From UKL13-2 sp947085425 (lineage in GTDB: Bacteria > Pseudomonadota > Gammaproteobacteria > Burkholderiales > Usitatibacteraceae), in NCBI GenBank assembly GCA_947085425.1, contig CAMTWK010000032.1:1-57347 (forward strand): a stretch of DNA of 57,347 bases, read 5' to 3'. Shown piece after piece: positions 50,510 through 57,347 of this stretch. Within the stretch, counting starts at the first letter, position 1, and each line of letters opens with the position of its first letter. The translations under genes were made by a program, and so were the position numbers. The notes beneath the pieces were generated by a model. The model was not told where the DNA came from. It did no database searches and worked only from the letters and a program-made list of their open reading frames with translations.

Positions 50510-50962
50510 GTGACTCAACAAATTGACAACATAGAAGAAGCTTCGATGATCAATATCGCCACCCTACAAATTTCAGAATTGGTCAAACGAGCCAATAACG
50601 TCATCGGTTTGTTTCCAGGCATGGCGGCAGGACCATACAAAAGAAAAACTTCCACAAGCCTGACTGTCATTGCCGCTCGGCAAATACTGACAGGATGTAT
50701 CGAAAGCCTGGAAGCCGTGGGAATCGATTTGATTGTTAGTGATGAGGCGTTGGCAGAAATTGCCAAAAAGGGAATTGACGCAAAATTTGGTGCAAAACCT
50801 CTGCAAAAAATTATTGAAATGGAAATTGAGCTGCCCATTTCGCGGGCATTGCGTAACGGCCAATTTATCAGTGGCGACACAATCAAAGTCTATTGGAGCG
50901 ATGGCGCACTGGTGTTTACCAATCGCATCGACAAACGCAACGAAAAGAAGGTGCGCGCATGA
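50510..50962 (+). CDS. Free-standing ClpB D2-small-domain protein
   Basis: Begins with GTG at 50510 (150 residues) or, more likely, ATG at 50546 (138 residues) after AGAAG. Residues ~70-137 match the C-terminal small domain of ClpB/ClpC: VSDEALAEIAKKGIDAKFGAKPLQKIIEMEIELPISRAL and GQFISGDTIKVYW. The sensor-2 position reads GAK where Hsp100 proteins have GAR (Lys96). No Walker motifs, no large AAA+ domain and no M-domain are present. The N-terminal 65 residues are unrelated. It may be a relic, or an adaptor that inserts into or caps an Hsp100 hexamer. Confidence 0.7.
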   Translation: MTQQIDNIEEASMINIATLQISELVKRANNVIGLFPGMAAGPYKRKTSTSLTVIAARQILTGCIESLEAVGIDLIVSDEALAEIAKKGIDAKFGAKPLQKIIEMEIELPISRALRNGQFISGDTIKVYWSDGALVFTNRIDKRNEKKVRA

Positions 50963-51347
50963 AAGATGACTGTTTAAGTCCACTTTCAGCCAAAACTCTC
51001 TCAAGGCCCGCCTCCAGCATGGACTATTCAATGTTCTTTAAGCACCACGCTTCCGGACGAGACAAGTTATGCAACGTTTCTGCGGAAAATCGGCTTTGCA
51101 CCTGTCCGGATGATTTGAGCTTGACGCCGCCTGACAACCTAACAGTGCTGACGCCCTCCGCTCCACCGATTTTGTCCACGTCGTCCACCTTGCCCACCTC
51201 GCCCACCTCGCCCAGCCCGCCCATCATCACCGTCATTCGTCATTCGGTAATCGTCGTGCTCTGATCGGTAAGCACCATTCACGCCGCGGAAGGGTGGCTG
51301 CGCGCATCGCGGCAGGCGCGCCGCTGCGGATCCGCCGATGGTGATCG
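50963..51347. other. Region without a credible gene; short Pro-coding microsatellite
   Basis: A plus-strand frame from ATG 50959, overlapping the previous stop, runs 101 codons but is Ser/Pro/Thr-rich and has no features. The tract at about 51175-51225 is built from imperfect CCCACCTCG/TCCACC-type repeats. Composition suggests non-coding DNA. Confidence that a real small gene is here is low. Confidence 0.5.
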
Positions 51348-51937
51348 TTAGCAATTTACGTATTTCCAGTTTCTGACTTTGCCTTCGCTCATCCATTCCA
51401 CCGCTTGCGCGAGACGTTTGTCACGGGTCGCCTCGGTTTTGGCTTCGACCACCCATTCGATGTACTCTTTTTTCTTCGATGGGGTGAACGCCGTATAAGT
51501 TGCCGACGCTTTTTTGTTTTTCTTGATGGCCGCCAAAAAATAGCCGGGCGCAACCAATTTTTCTGCTGGCGTGCGCACGGCTGCCGGCTTCACGCCGACG
51601 TGATGAAGTTTTATTGCATCGCGAATATATTTCGCCATCTTTGCATCACCTGGCAGATCGGCCAACGAGGCGATACAACCAAATTGACCCATGGCTTTAT
51701 CGAGCTTGGTTTCGATGTTGAGATAGTCGCCCAGCCAAAATCCGAACGCACAATGCGCCTTGAATGCCGCCATGCTACAAAAAATCCCGCCACGGTATTC
51801 AAAGTACGGCATACCCCACTTGATGGTCTCGGTCGCATCCGGACAATACGTGTGCCCAGTTGCCGCAAGTGTCTCAATATCGGCTGCGCAAAATCGGCCG
51901 ACTTGGCAATATAGGCATCAATACGCGGATCGACCAT
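51348..51937 (-). pseudogene. YdeI-family protein gene with a frameshift
   Basis: The N-terminal part starts at 51937 (MVDPRIDAYIAKSADFAQPILRHLRQL). The main part is read in another frame from about 51860 (HTYCPDATETIKWGMPYFEY) and continues to 51348 with CAFGFWLGDYL, MAKYIRDAIKLH and the C-terminal KKEYIEWVVEAKTEATRDKRLAQAVEWMSEGK of YdeI/OmdA proteins. Joined, they give a normal YdeI (DUF1801 plus OmdA-type tail, ~195 residues). A one-base insertion or two-base loss near LRQLGT breaks the frame. It could be a sequencing error. YdeI proteins are linked to polymyxin and bacteriocin resistance in enterics. Confidence 0.8.
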
Positions 51938-52016
51938 GTTTACCTCACTCTTTCAAAAAAGTTCGCTCGAAGTGTGAAGCCAACTTGTTGAACTGCCAAC
52001 GCCGAACGCCCAACCG

Positions 52017-52682
52017 TCAACGCTTCATCGCAAGGGTCAGTCCATCACCGACCGGCAACATCGACATATCAATACGCATATCCCGAAAAATTTTATCGTT
52101 CAGTACCTGCAGCGCGCGCGTCTCGACATCATCCGCAGCAGCCACATCCGCCACCTTGCCGCTCCACAATACGTTGTCAATGGCAATAACCCCGCCGACG
52201 CGAATCAACTTGAGCAATCGCTCATAGTAGTGATCATAGTTGGGCTTATCGGCATCGATAAACGCAAAATCGTAGCTGCCCGCCTGGCCACCCGCCAGAC
52301 AGGCGTCGAGTGTGTCGATCGCCGGGGCAATGCGTAAGTCAATACGGCTGGCAACACCCGCCTGCGTCCAAAATGGCTTGCCGATGTTGGTGAATTCCGC
52401 GCTGATGTCACACGCGAGCAAATAACCATCCTCCGGCATGGCCAGCGCCACCGACAGCGCGCTGTAGCCGGTGAACACCCCGACTTCAATGGCCCGTTTG
52501 GCGTTGAGCATTTTCACCAAAAACGCCATGAGCTGCCCCTGCTCGGGCGAAATTTGCATGACCGCACGTGGATGATCGCGGGTGGCGTCACGTAGTGCCG
52601 TTTGCGCGGCGTGCTCGCGCAAGGAGTGCGCATGAATGTAATGCGCCAAATGCGCGTCGAGGCCCAGCGTTTTAATTGACAT
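52017..52682 (-). CDS. SAM-dependent O-methyltransferase (family 3, caffeoyl-CoA type)
   Basis: The start at 52682 (MSIKTLGLDAHLAHYIHAHSLRE) gives 221 residues; the longer frame upstream is low-quality sequence. Motifs: AIEVGVFTGYSALSVALAMP (SAM binding), DISAEFTNIGKPFW, YDFAFIDADKPNYDHYYERLL (metal/catalytic Asp) and GGVIAIDNVLWSG. These fit COMT-like bacterial enzymes methylating catechol-type hydroxyls with a divalent metal. A relic of a second copy is at 46756. Divergent from the NTF2-like gene. Confidence 0.92.
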   Translation of the reverse strand: MSIKTLGLDAHLAHYIHAHSLREHAAQTALRDATRDHPRAVMQISPEQGQLMAFLVKMLNAKRAIEVGVFTGYSALSVALAMPEDGYLLACDISAEFTNIGKPFWTQAGVASRIDLRIAPAIDTLDACLAGGQAGSYDFAFIDADKPNYDHYYERLLKLIRVGGVIAIDNVLWSGKVADVAAADDVETRALQVLNDKIFRDMRIDMSMLPVGDGLTLAMKR

Positions 52683-52827
52683 GGCTGCTTCCAAAATGGG
52701 TGAAATTGAATCGGCTTGGTTGGATTGTAAAGCACCTGCAAATTTCGCTCTGCGTAAGTGATTGGCGGCGCGCAATCTGCATTCCGTCGGTTCGAGGCTT
52801 GTTGGGCCCATCTCGTCGCCCATAATG

Positions 52828-52858
52828 TGCACCACACATGCACCATACATGCACCTTA
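52828..52858 (+). repeat. Short tandem/direct repeat of CATGCACC in the divergent promoter region
   Basis: CATGCACC occurs twice, 11 bases apart (phrased ACATGCACCATACATGCACC), with a degenerate GTGCACC before it. It is located between the O-methyltransferase and the NTF2-like gene and could mark a regulator site. The evidence is weak. Confidence 0.3.
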
Positions 52859-52898
52859 CTGAGGCGGCTCTGGCCACGGACGAATTAAAGGAAAACCC

Positions 52899-53399
52899 AT
52901 GACCATCAAGAAATTGGCAATGATGATAACGCTGGTGGCGACAGCGGCATCATTTGGCTCCGCTCCGGCAATGTCGAACCCTCCCAAACGTGACACACCA
53001 CAAGAGTTATTCGCACGCATGACGGCGTTTGATCAGAAGCTGTTTGCGGCTTTCAATAGCTGCGACATCGAAAAATTAACGGCCTTTTTTGTGCCCGCGC
53101 TCGAGTTTTATCACGACAATGATGGCGTATCGTGGTCACGCGACAAGTTTATTGGCGACGTTCAAAAAAACGTATGTGGAAAATTTCGCCGCGAGTTGGT
53201 CGCCGGCACATTGGAAGTTTTTCCGCTGGGCGATTACGGCGCGTTGATTTCCGGTCGTCATGTTTTTTGCAAAACCGGCGCGCCTCGCTGCGAAGGCAGC
53301 GGTCGATTTATGCATGTTCTGGAAAACAAATCGGGAAATTGGCGGGTCACACGAGTGATCAGTTTTGACCATCGCACCATATCTGCAGAAGGAAAATAG
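52899..53399 (+). CDS. Exported NTF2/SnoaL-like protein
   Basis: The 166-residue protein has a signal peptide (MTIKKLAMMITLVATAASFGSAPAMS) and an NTF2-fold domain: FAAFNSCDIEKLTAFFVPALEFYHDNDGVSWSRDKF, GTLEVFPLGDYGALISGRHVF and SGNWRVTRVISFDHR. The pattern is that of DUF4440/SnoaL-like proteins, which bind small ligands or act as enzymes. AAAGGA precedes the start. The function is unknown. A stem-loop (GCCACGG/CCGTGGC) directly follows the stop codon. Confidence 0.85.
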   Translation: MTIKKLAMMITLVATAASFGSAPAMSNPPKRDTPQELFARMTAFDQKLFAAFNSCDIEKLTAFFVPALEFYHDNDGVSWSRDKFIGDVQKNVCGKFRRELVAGTLEVFPLGDYGALISGRHVFCKTGAPRCEGSGRFMHVLENKSGNWRVTRVISFDHRTISAEGK

Positions 53400-53420
53400 C
53401 CACGGGTGCAAAGCCGTGGC
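53399..53420 (+). terminator. Stem-loop after the NTF2-like gene
   Basis: GCCACGG (53399-53405) and CCGTGGC (53414-53420) form a 7-bp GC-rich stem with an 8-base loop right at the stop codon. No T-run follows, so it is a weak terminator candidate. Confidence 0.4.
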
Positions 53421-53522
53421 GCAACATGGCGCTATTGCCTGCCTGCCCCTTAAAACAAAACTGCGCCAGACTGGATGATCCGGCGGAGTTGACTAATTAA
53501 CGGCTAACGAACGACGAACAAA

Positions 53523-53936
53523 TCAATTATCGCGATTGCCTTTGTCCTTCTTTTCCTTGCCGTGGCCTTTACCCTTTTTTCCCTGATCGTCGCCACTATG
53601 GCTCTTGTGATAGTGCGGGGCATAAACGTCGGTGTACCAGTTGTCGCGCACAAAATATACCGGGTGGCCGCAGGCATTGTACTTTCTGCAATGTTTGCTC
53701 CATTTTTTCTCATGGCCCGGTGGCACCCGCAAATACATCGGTTGGTAAACCACCTGTGGCGGCGGCGCATGGATCACCACCGGCGCGGCAAAAATAAGTT
53801 GCGGTTTTGGGGCGTTGCCAATATCAATGCGGCCATAAAAACCAGGCTGCCCGACGGAAATGGACACGCCTACGTCCGCAGCGTGTGCAGAACCAACGAC
53901 GGTCAGTATGCCTAAAGCAATAAATAATTTTTTCAT
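53523..53936 (-). CDS. Exported hypothetical protein with His/Lys-rich tail
   Basis: The 137-residue protein has a signal peptide (MKKLFIALGILTVVGSAHAA) and a beta-rich segment (VSISVGQPGFYGRIDIGNAP). The cysteine-containing HEKKWSKHCRKYNACGHPVYFVRDNWY stretch resembles small periplasmic proteins of Betaproteobacteria. A Lys/Gly/Asp-rich tail ends the protein. No function is known. Confidence 0.75.
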   Translation of the reverse strand: MKKLFIALGILTVVGSAHAADVGVSISVGQPGFYGRIDIGNAPKPQLIFAAPVVIHAPPPQVVYQPMYLRVPPGHEKKWSKHCRKYNACGHPVYFVRDNWYTDVYAPHYHKSHSGDDQGKKGKGHGKEKKDKGNRDN

Positions 53937-54424
53937 GTTGATCCAATCAAAAGGTGGCCCGACAAAACTAACGCACTGGTGCGGCCGGAGTTGACCGCGC
54001 CGACGCCAAATGCATCGTTGTCGTCATGTGGCGACAACGAAACTTTGCATGAGGATCCACCCACGCATTGCGCCCATATTACAAGTTTTCAACTTGGCTA
54101 TCCGTGCGGCGACACACATACAACTTTATGCACGCAGCCATGGACGCGGCGCCGCTTCGTCCCAAACCAATTCGTGATAATCGCAGGCTGTGGGCATCAC
54201 GGATTTGATAATCTGTAAATGCGGCGAGAGATCAAGGTCGCGCGGCGATTTTTCTTAAAACACGATCCCACATAGTGTCCTCTCTCGCTGATGTGTTGAA
54301 GCAAGAAAATTTCGCACGGAATTTACGCCGTTCACTCAATGACACCTTTGTATTTCTCCCTTGCGAAAAATTGGGCATTCACCTGCAAAGTGGTGGTTAG
54401 TGGTGGTTAAATGGCGCCGGAGGC
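53937..54424. other. Gene-free interval before the PepSY gene
   Basis: A 79-codon ORF at 53979-54218 has no protein-like features. A tandem AGTGGTGGTT pair is at about 54390-54409, followed by GGAGG just before the PepSY start. Otherwise nothing is recognised. Confidence 0.5.
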
Positions 54425-55630
54425 ATGAATTTGATGCGTTTTCGTAAAAAATTATTGTTTGTCCATCGCTGGTTGGGCATTGTTCTTGCGACCATATTGG
54501 TTTCGGCGGGCATCAGCGGCTCGCTGCTGGTGTTTCATCACGAGCTGGATGCAGAGCTCAATCCACAACTGCATCGTGTCATGCCGACCGAGCAGCGGGC
54601 AGCGTTGGATGACATCGCCAGCACCATTGAAAGCCGGTACCCACAGCTGGTGGTCGGTTATTTTTTATTTAACGATCACCCGGCGGCATCGCTGCACGTA
54701 ATCATGAATCCGCGTGAGGCGGCCCTCGAAGGCAGGCTGGATCGCGACACACCGCGCCCGACCGAGGTTTACGCCGACCCTTATAGCGGGCGCATTTTGG
54801 GTGAACGCAATTGGGGGGAGATTGGCTGGTCGTCAGCGCACGTGATGCCGATGATTTACCGTTTTCATATGAGCCTGTTTCTGGGCGAAGTGGGCCGATG
54901 GATCACAGGCATTGTCGCCGGCTTATGGATGCTCGGCATTTTGCATGGCATGGTGTTGGCCTTACCCAGTGTTGCGTCGCTGCGCCACGCGATCAATGTG
55001 AAATGGCGCGCCAGCCGTGCATGCGTCATGTTTGATCTGCATCGCAGTATCGGTCTGGTCGCGGGTTCGTTATTGTTCATTACTGCATTCACCGGTATGT
55101 ACATGAACCTGCCGACCGTGATCGAACCGGTTTTGGCGGCGGTGACACCGTTCACCGAACGCCCCGCTTCCATCCGCCCTGCGGGTGCTCGTCTGGATGA
55201 GGTGTGGCGCATTGGATGGGATGCGGCCTATCGGGCGGCGCGCGCCACCCACCCGCAGGATCCACTCGCGGGCATTGGCAAGATCGAAGGTCGCGGTCAT
55301 TATCAAGTGCGGTTTATGCCGCCGGGCGATATCATGGACAGTGGCACCATCCGGGTTTTTGTCGACGGCCGCAACGGCGCGGTGAGAGGCAAGTTTGATC
55401 ATCGCGACGGCACGGTCGGTGACAAGATCCGCACCTGGCAATTTCCATTGCACAGCGGTCAGGGCTTTGGTTTGGCGGGACGGGTGTTGGTGTGTGTGCT
55501 CGGCCTGATCCCCTTGTTGCTCGCGGTCACTGGCATCTGGCTTTGGCTGCGTCGGCGGCATCTGCAGCAAAAAACTGCGGCAAATAACATGCCGCCCGCC
55601 ATCGCGGTGCTGCGGACTGATCAATTGTGA
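54425..55630 (+). CDS. PepSY-associated transmembrane protein (iron-regulated/siderophore-reductase type)
   Basis: The 401-residue protein has a membrane helix at ~15-35 preceded by FRKKLLFVHRWLGIVLATIL, two PepSY-like periplasmic regions and further helices at ~155-175, ~205-225 and ~360-385. The VHRWLG motif and the FDLHRSIGLVAGSLLFITAFTGMYMNLP segment are hallmarks of PepSY_TM proteins, often encoded with TonB-dependent siderophore receptors. GGAGG lies very near, so residue 4 may be the true start. No receptor gene is adjacent. Confidence 0.9.
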   Translation: MNLMRFRKKLLFVHRWLGIVLATILVSAGISGSLLVFHHELDAELNPQLHRVMPTEQRAALDDIASTIESRYPQLVVGYFLFNDHPAASLHVIMNPREAALEGRLDRDTPRPTEVYADPYSGRILGERNWGEIGWSSAHVMPMIYRFHMSLFLGEVGRWITGIVAGLWMLGILHGMVLALPSVASLRHAINVKWRASRACVMFDLHRSIGLVAGSLLFITAFTGMYMNLPTVIEPVLAAVTPFTERPASIRPAGARLDEVWRIGWDAAYRAARATHPQDPLAGIGKIEGRGHYQVRFMPPGDIMDSGTIRVFVDGRNGAVRGKFDHRDGTVGDKIRTWQFPLHSGQGFGLAGRVLVCVLGLIPLLLAVTGIWLWLRRRHLQQKTAANNMPPAIAVLRTDQL

Positions 55631-55813
55631 CGCCGCGCAGGTTATTCATTTCCGCCTGATCGTAGGGCAATGTCGCAATGGCGGCGGCGTTGCGCAGCCA
55701 TTACATTGGCAGGTTTGGTTACAACCCCGACACGTGCTTCAATGACACAAGGTTTATACTTTTCCATAGCGGCCAACATTTTGGCCGCGGGTAAGCATCA
55801 GGAGGCATGCATC

Positions 55814-56503
55814 ATGATTCCCACCCACCCCACTTCCCGCAGATTGTTTTACACTGCGACCATCCCGGCTAAATTCTTGTTTATTCACTTCGCCTGGCTG
55901 GTGACTACAGCGGTCGGCGCGATACTCATGGCCGGCCCTGCCGATGCCAGGGTCACGACATCGATCGGCGTGCATGTTGGCGGTCCGTCGATTCATATTG
56001 GCGCACGTCATGGTCATCATGGTTATTCCGGACACCATCACACCGGCGGCATACGTTGGAGCGGGCCACGGTTGGGCATCGGTTTGCATGTTCCCTTGTT
56101 GCCGATTGGTTTTGGCACCTACTGGTACAACGACTCTCCCTATTACGCGTATCGCGATAATTATTATGTTGCCGATGGCCGTGGTTTTCTGGTCGTTGAA
56201 CAACCGCGTCAAGACCCGGTGTTTTCCGCGTCCGGACCGGCACCGGTGGTCGCCGCACCCCCCTCCCAATCGAGTCCGACGCCGTCATACGAACCGTCCG
56301 CGAAAACCGGCCAATTGTATGCCTACCCACAAAAGGGCCAAACTGATTCTGCAGCAACTTTTGACCGCATCGAGTGCGAAACTTGGGGCGGCAAACAAAC
56401 CGGCTATTTTCCCGGCCAGTCGGCAGACAACGCGGCGAAAAAAAGCGACTACCAGCGGGCGGTGGTGGCCTGTCTGGAAGGACGCGGTTATAGCGTCAGG
56501 TAA
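55814..56503 (+). CDS. Exported protein with Gly/His-rich domain and C-terminal WGxxQTGF-type motif
   Basis: ATG 55814 is preceded by AGGAGG at the right distance, giving 229 residues; the frame extends further upstream. A signal-like helix (FIHFAWLVTTAVGAILMAG) is followed by a His/Gly-rich repeat region (HHGYSGHHHTGG), a YWYNDSPYYAYRDNYYV stretch, a Pro/Ser linker and the final YAYPQKGQ..FDRIECETWGGKQTGYFPGQ. That last motif recurs in small exported proteins (DUF6515-like). An envelope role is likely but unknown. Confidence 0.75.
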   Translation: MIPTHPTSRRLFYTATIPAKFLFIHFAWLVTTAVGAILMAGPADARVTTSIGVHVGGPSIHIGARHGHHGYSGHHHTGGIRWSGPRLGIGLHVPLLPIGFGTYWYNDSPYYAYRDNYYVADGRGFLVVEQPRQDPVFSASGPAPVVAAPPSQSSPTPSYEPSAKTGQLYAYPQKGQTDSAATFDRIECETWGGKQTGYFPGQSADNAAKKSDYQRAVVACLEGRGYSVR

Positions 56504-56514
56504 TCAATAGAAGG

Positions 56515-56564
56515 TTGCCGCCGCCAACACGGCAGGCGGCAATCGCCACCACGAGGATTTTTTT
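56515..56564 (+). terminator. Possible terminator after the Gly/His-rich protein gene
   Basis: TTGCCGCC (56515-56522) and GGCGGCAA (56535-56542) form an 8-bp stem. A run of seven T follows about 15 bases later (56558-56564). The gap makes a standard intrinsic terminator uncertain. Confidence 0.4.
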
Positions 56565-56618
56565 AACTGTTTTTTATGCTGCGAGTACAATTGGCGCACA
56601 TCTTTTCGGGAGTGACCC

Positions 56619-57026
56619 ATGAATAAAAAATTCTTCTTTTCAGCCGCAGTGGTTGCATTTGCTTCACTGATGCTCGGTTTTATCATTCACGCCGTTTTGT
56701 TACAAGCCGACTACGCCCGCCTGCCGAGATTGTACCGTTCCGCGACGGACAGTCAGGCGCATTTTGGTTATATGTTGTTGGCGCATGTGTTGATCGGCTT
56801 TGGCATGACCTGGATCTACCTTCGCGGACGTGAGGCTGGAAAATCGTTTATGCAGCAGGGTGTGCGTTTTGGTGCAGCCATTGCAGTGGTCTCAACCATC
56901 CCGACGTTTTTCATCTATTTCGCCGTGCAGCCGTTGCCATCGGATATGGTCGCGCAGCAAATTGTTTACAGCACCATTGGCAGCTTGGTGTTGGGCATCG
57001 TCACGGCTTGGATGAACAGGACTTAA
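56619..57026 (+). CDS. Small conserved membrane protein, four helices
   Basis: The 135-residue protein has four hydrophobic segments (~5-28, ~48-68, ~82-103, ~113-130). Recognisable short stretches include LGFIIHAVLLQADYARLPRLYR, HFGYMLLAHVLIGFGMTWIYLRGRE and IYFAVQPLPSDMVAQQIVY, which I have seen in other proteobacterial hypotheticals. GGGAG precedes the start. The TAA stop (57024-57026) lies at the first bases of a family B element. No function is known. Confidence 0.8.
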   Translation: MNKKFFFSAAVVAFASLMLGFIIHAVLLQADYARLPRLYRSATDSQAHFGYMLLAHVLIGFGMTWIYLRGREAGKSFMQQGVRFGAAIAVVSTIPTFFIYFAVQPLPSDMVAQQIVYSTIGSLVLGIVTAWMNRT

Positions 57027-57200
57027 CCTGCATATTTCACGGGTCGGCCCGCCTTATATACGTTTTTCATTCTTGGCGGCCTATAAATTCTGCGAATCCA
57101 AACCGCACCTCGCAAGGTTGACGGCCTTCGCACTCGATAACAGGCGGCTGAGCAGCGCTTTTCCACCCGCTCCGAGTGCGTCCCCGTGAAATTTGCAGGT
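57026..57200. mobile_element. 175-bp inverted-repeat element, family B copy 2
   Basis: Ends ACCTGCATATTTCACGGG and, at the right, CCCGTGAAATTTGCAGGT. TA flanks at 57024-57025 and 57201-57202. The sequence aligns to 46180-46420 apart from the shorter right part. It abuts the family A element at its right flank. Confidence 0.8.
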
Positions 57201-57202
57201 TA

Positions 57203-57344
57203 GCAGTTTGTTGAAATTCGTCGCGAGCGAAGGTCAGGCAAGGCGGAAAGCGGCGAAAAACCGGAATGTATGCGGTATACATGAGGATTTTGAGCCGCTT
57301 GCCAACGCCGCATCACCGAGCGCAGCAGAATTTCAACAAACTGT
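57203..57344. mobile_element. 142-bp inverted-repeat element, family A copy 2
   Basis: Nearly identical to 31044-31185 over the full length, with a few substitutions at the tips and centre. TA at 57201-57202 (shared with the family B element) and at 57345-57346. The window ends one base after. Confidence 0.85.
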
Positions 57345-57347
57345 TAG

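Noticed and set aside
50959..51264. 101-codon plus-strand ORF overlapping the ClpB-like stop
   Set aside because: Low complexity (Ser/Pro/Thr), built on a microsatellite, and no ribosome-binding site beyond the overlap. Kept as a remote possibility only.
53979..54218. 79-codon plus-strand ORF
   Set aside because: No features, no good ribosome-binding site and unusual composition.
57067..57282. 71-codon minus-strand ORF
   Set aside because: It spans parts of two different mobile elements.
1..57347. CRISPR array
   Set aside because: No regularly spaced identical repeats were seen. The only repeats are two-copy or few-copy inverted-repeat elements.

Overview
The window reads as chromosomal DNA of a Gram-negative proteobacterium. 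It carries lipid A and LPS-core genes (msbA, waaC, waaA), O-antigen genes (rmlBAC, an ABC-2 polysaccharide exporter, an O-antigen ligase), a complete type II secretion operon in the Xanthomonas-like order E-F-G-H-I-J-K-L-M-N-D, and a TPP-riboswitch-controlled thiC. The waaC-waaA / tolC-rhodanese-pcm / thiC neighbourhood and the protein sequences fit Betaproteobacteria (Burkholderiales-like) best. That placement is an inference; there is no rRNA or other marker. No tRNA, rRNA or CRISPR array was seen.

Layout. 1-6.9 kb: 3' end of msbA, a YcxB-like membrane protein, a GSU2403-type nucleotidyltransferase-fold gene with a palindrome over its start codon, an O-antigen ligase, and two divergent family-2 glycosyltransferases separated by a G-quadruplex-type tract. 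6.9-18.9 kb (minus strand): the 11-gene type II secretion operon, most genes joined by ATGA overlaps. 18.9-27.6 kb (minus): an eight-gene O-antigen operon, rmlB-rmlA-rmlC-[RmlD+aminotransferase fusion]-GNAT-Wzm-Wzt-glycosyltransferase. 27.7-30.9 kb: a WaaE/KdtX-like glycosyltransferase divergent from waaC-waaA. 31.0-34.4 kb: pcm, rhodanese and tolC (minus) plus a TetR gene. 34.5-38.3 kb: a TetR-HlyD-ABC-ABC2 drug-export operon resembling ybiH-ybhGFSR. 38.3-40.4 kb: TPP riboswitch and thiC. 40.4-43.9 kb: toxin-antitoxin debris (an in-frame HicA-HicB fusion and an antitoxin tail), an exported amidohydrolase and an exported M20 peptidase. 43.9-47.2 kb: the remains of a type I restriction locus (half an HsdS fused to an unrelated small protein, DinD, a probable HsdR tail, and a YgjP-like metalloprotease gene broken by a small mobile element), followed by an O-methyltransferase relic. 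47.2-57.3 kb: small exported or hypothetical proteins, a large winged-helix/NTPase/TPR regulator, an orphan ClpB D2-small-domain protein, a frameshifted YdeI gene, an O-methyltransferase, a PepSY membrane protein, and a compound of two small inverted-repeat elements at the right edge.

How the genes fit together. The O-antigen operon would make dTDP-L-rhamnose and, through the fused aminotransferase and the acetyltransferase, an N-acetylated 4-amino-4,6-dideoxyhexose. Wzm/Wzt would export the polymer, the ligase would join it to a lipid A-core built by WaaA/WaaC, and MsbA would flip the lipid A-core. The most unusual items are the RmlD-aminotransferase fusion, the two families of TA-flanked miniature elements that sit end to end and supply stop codons to neighbouring genes, the HicA-HicB fusion, the HsdS chimera and the free-standing ClpB small domain. 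No convincing new defence system was found; the accessory region looks like decaying defence genes.
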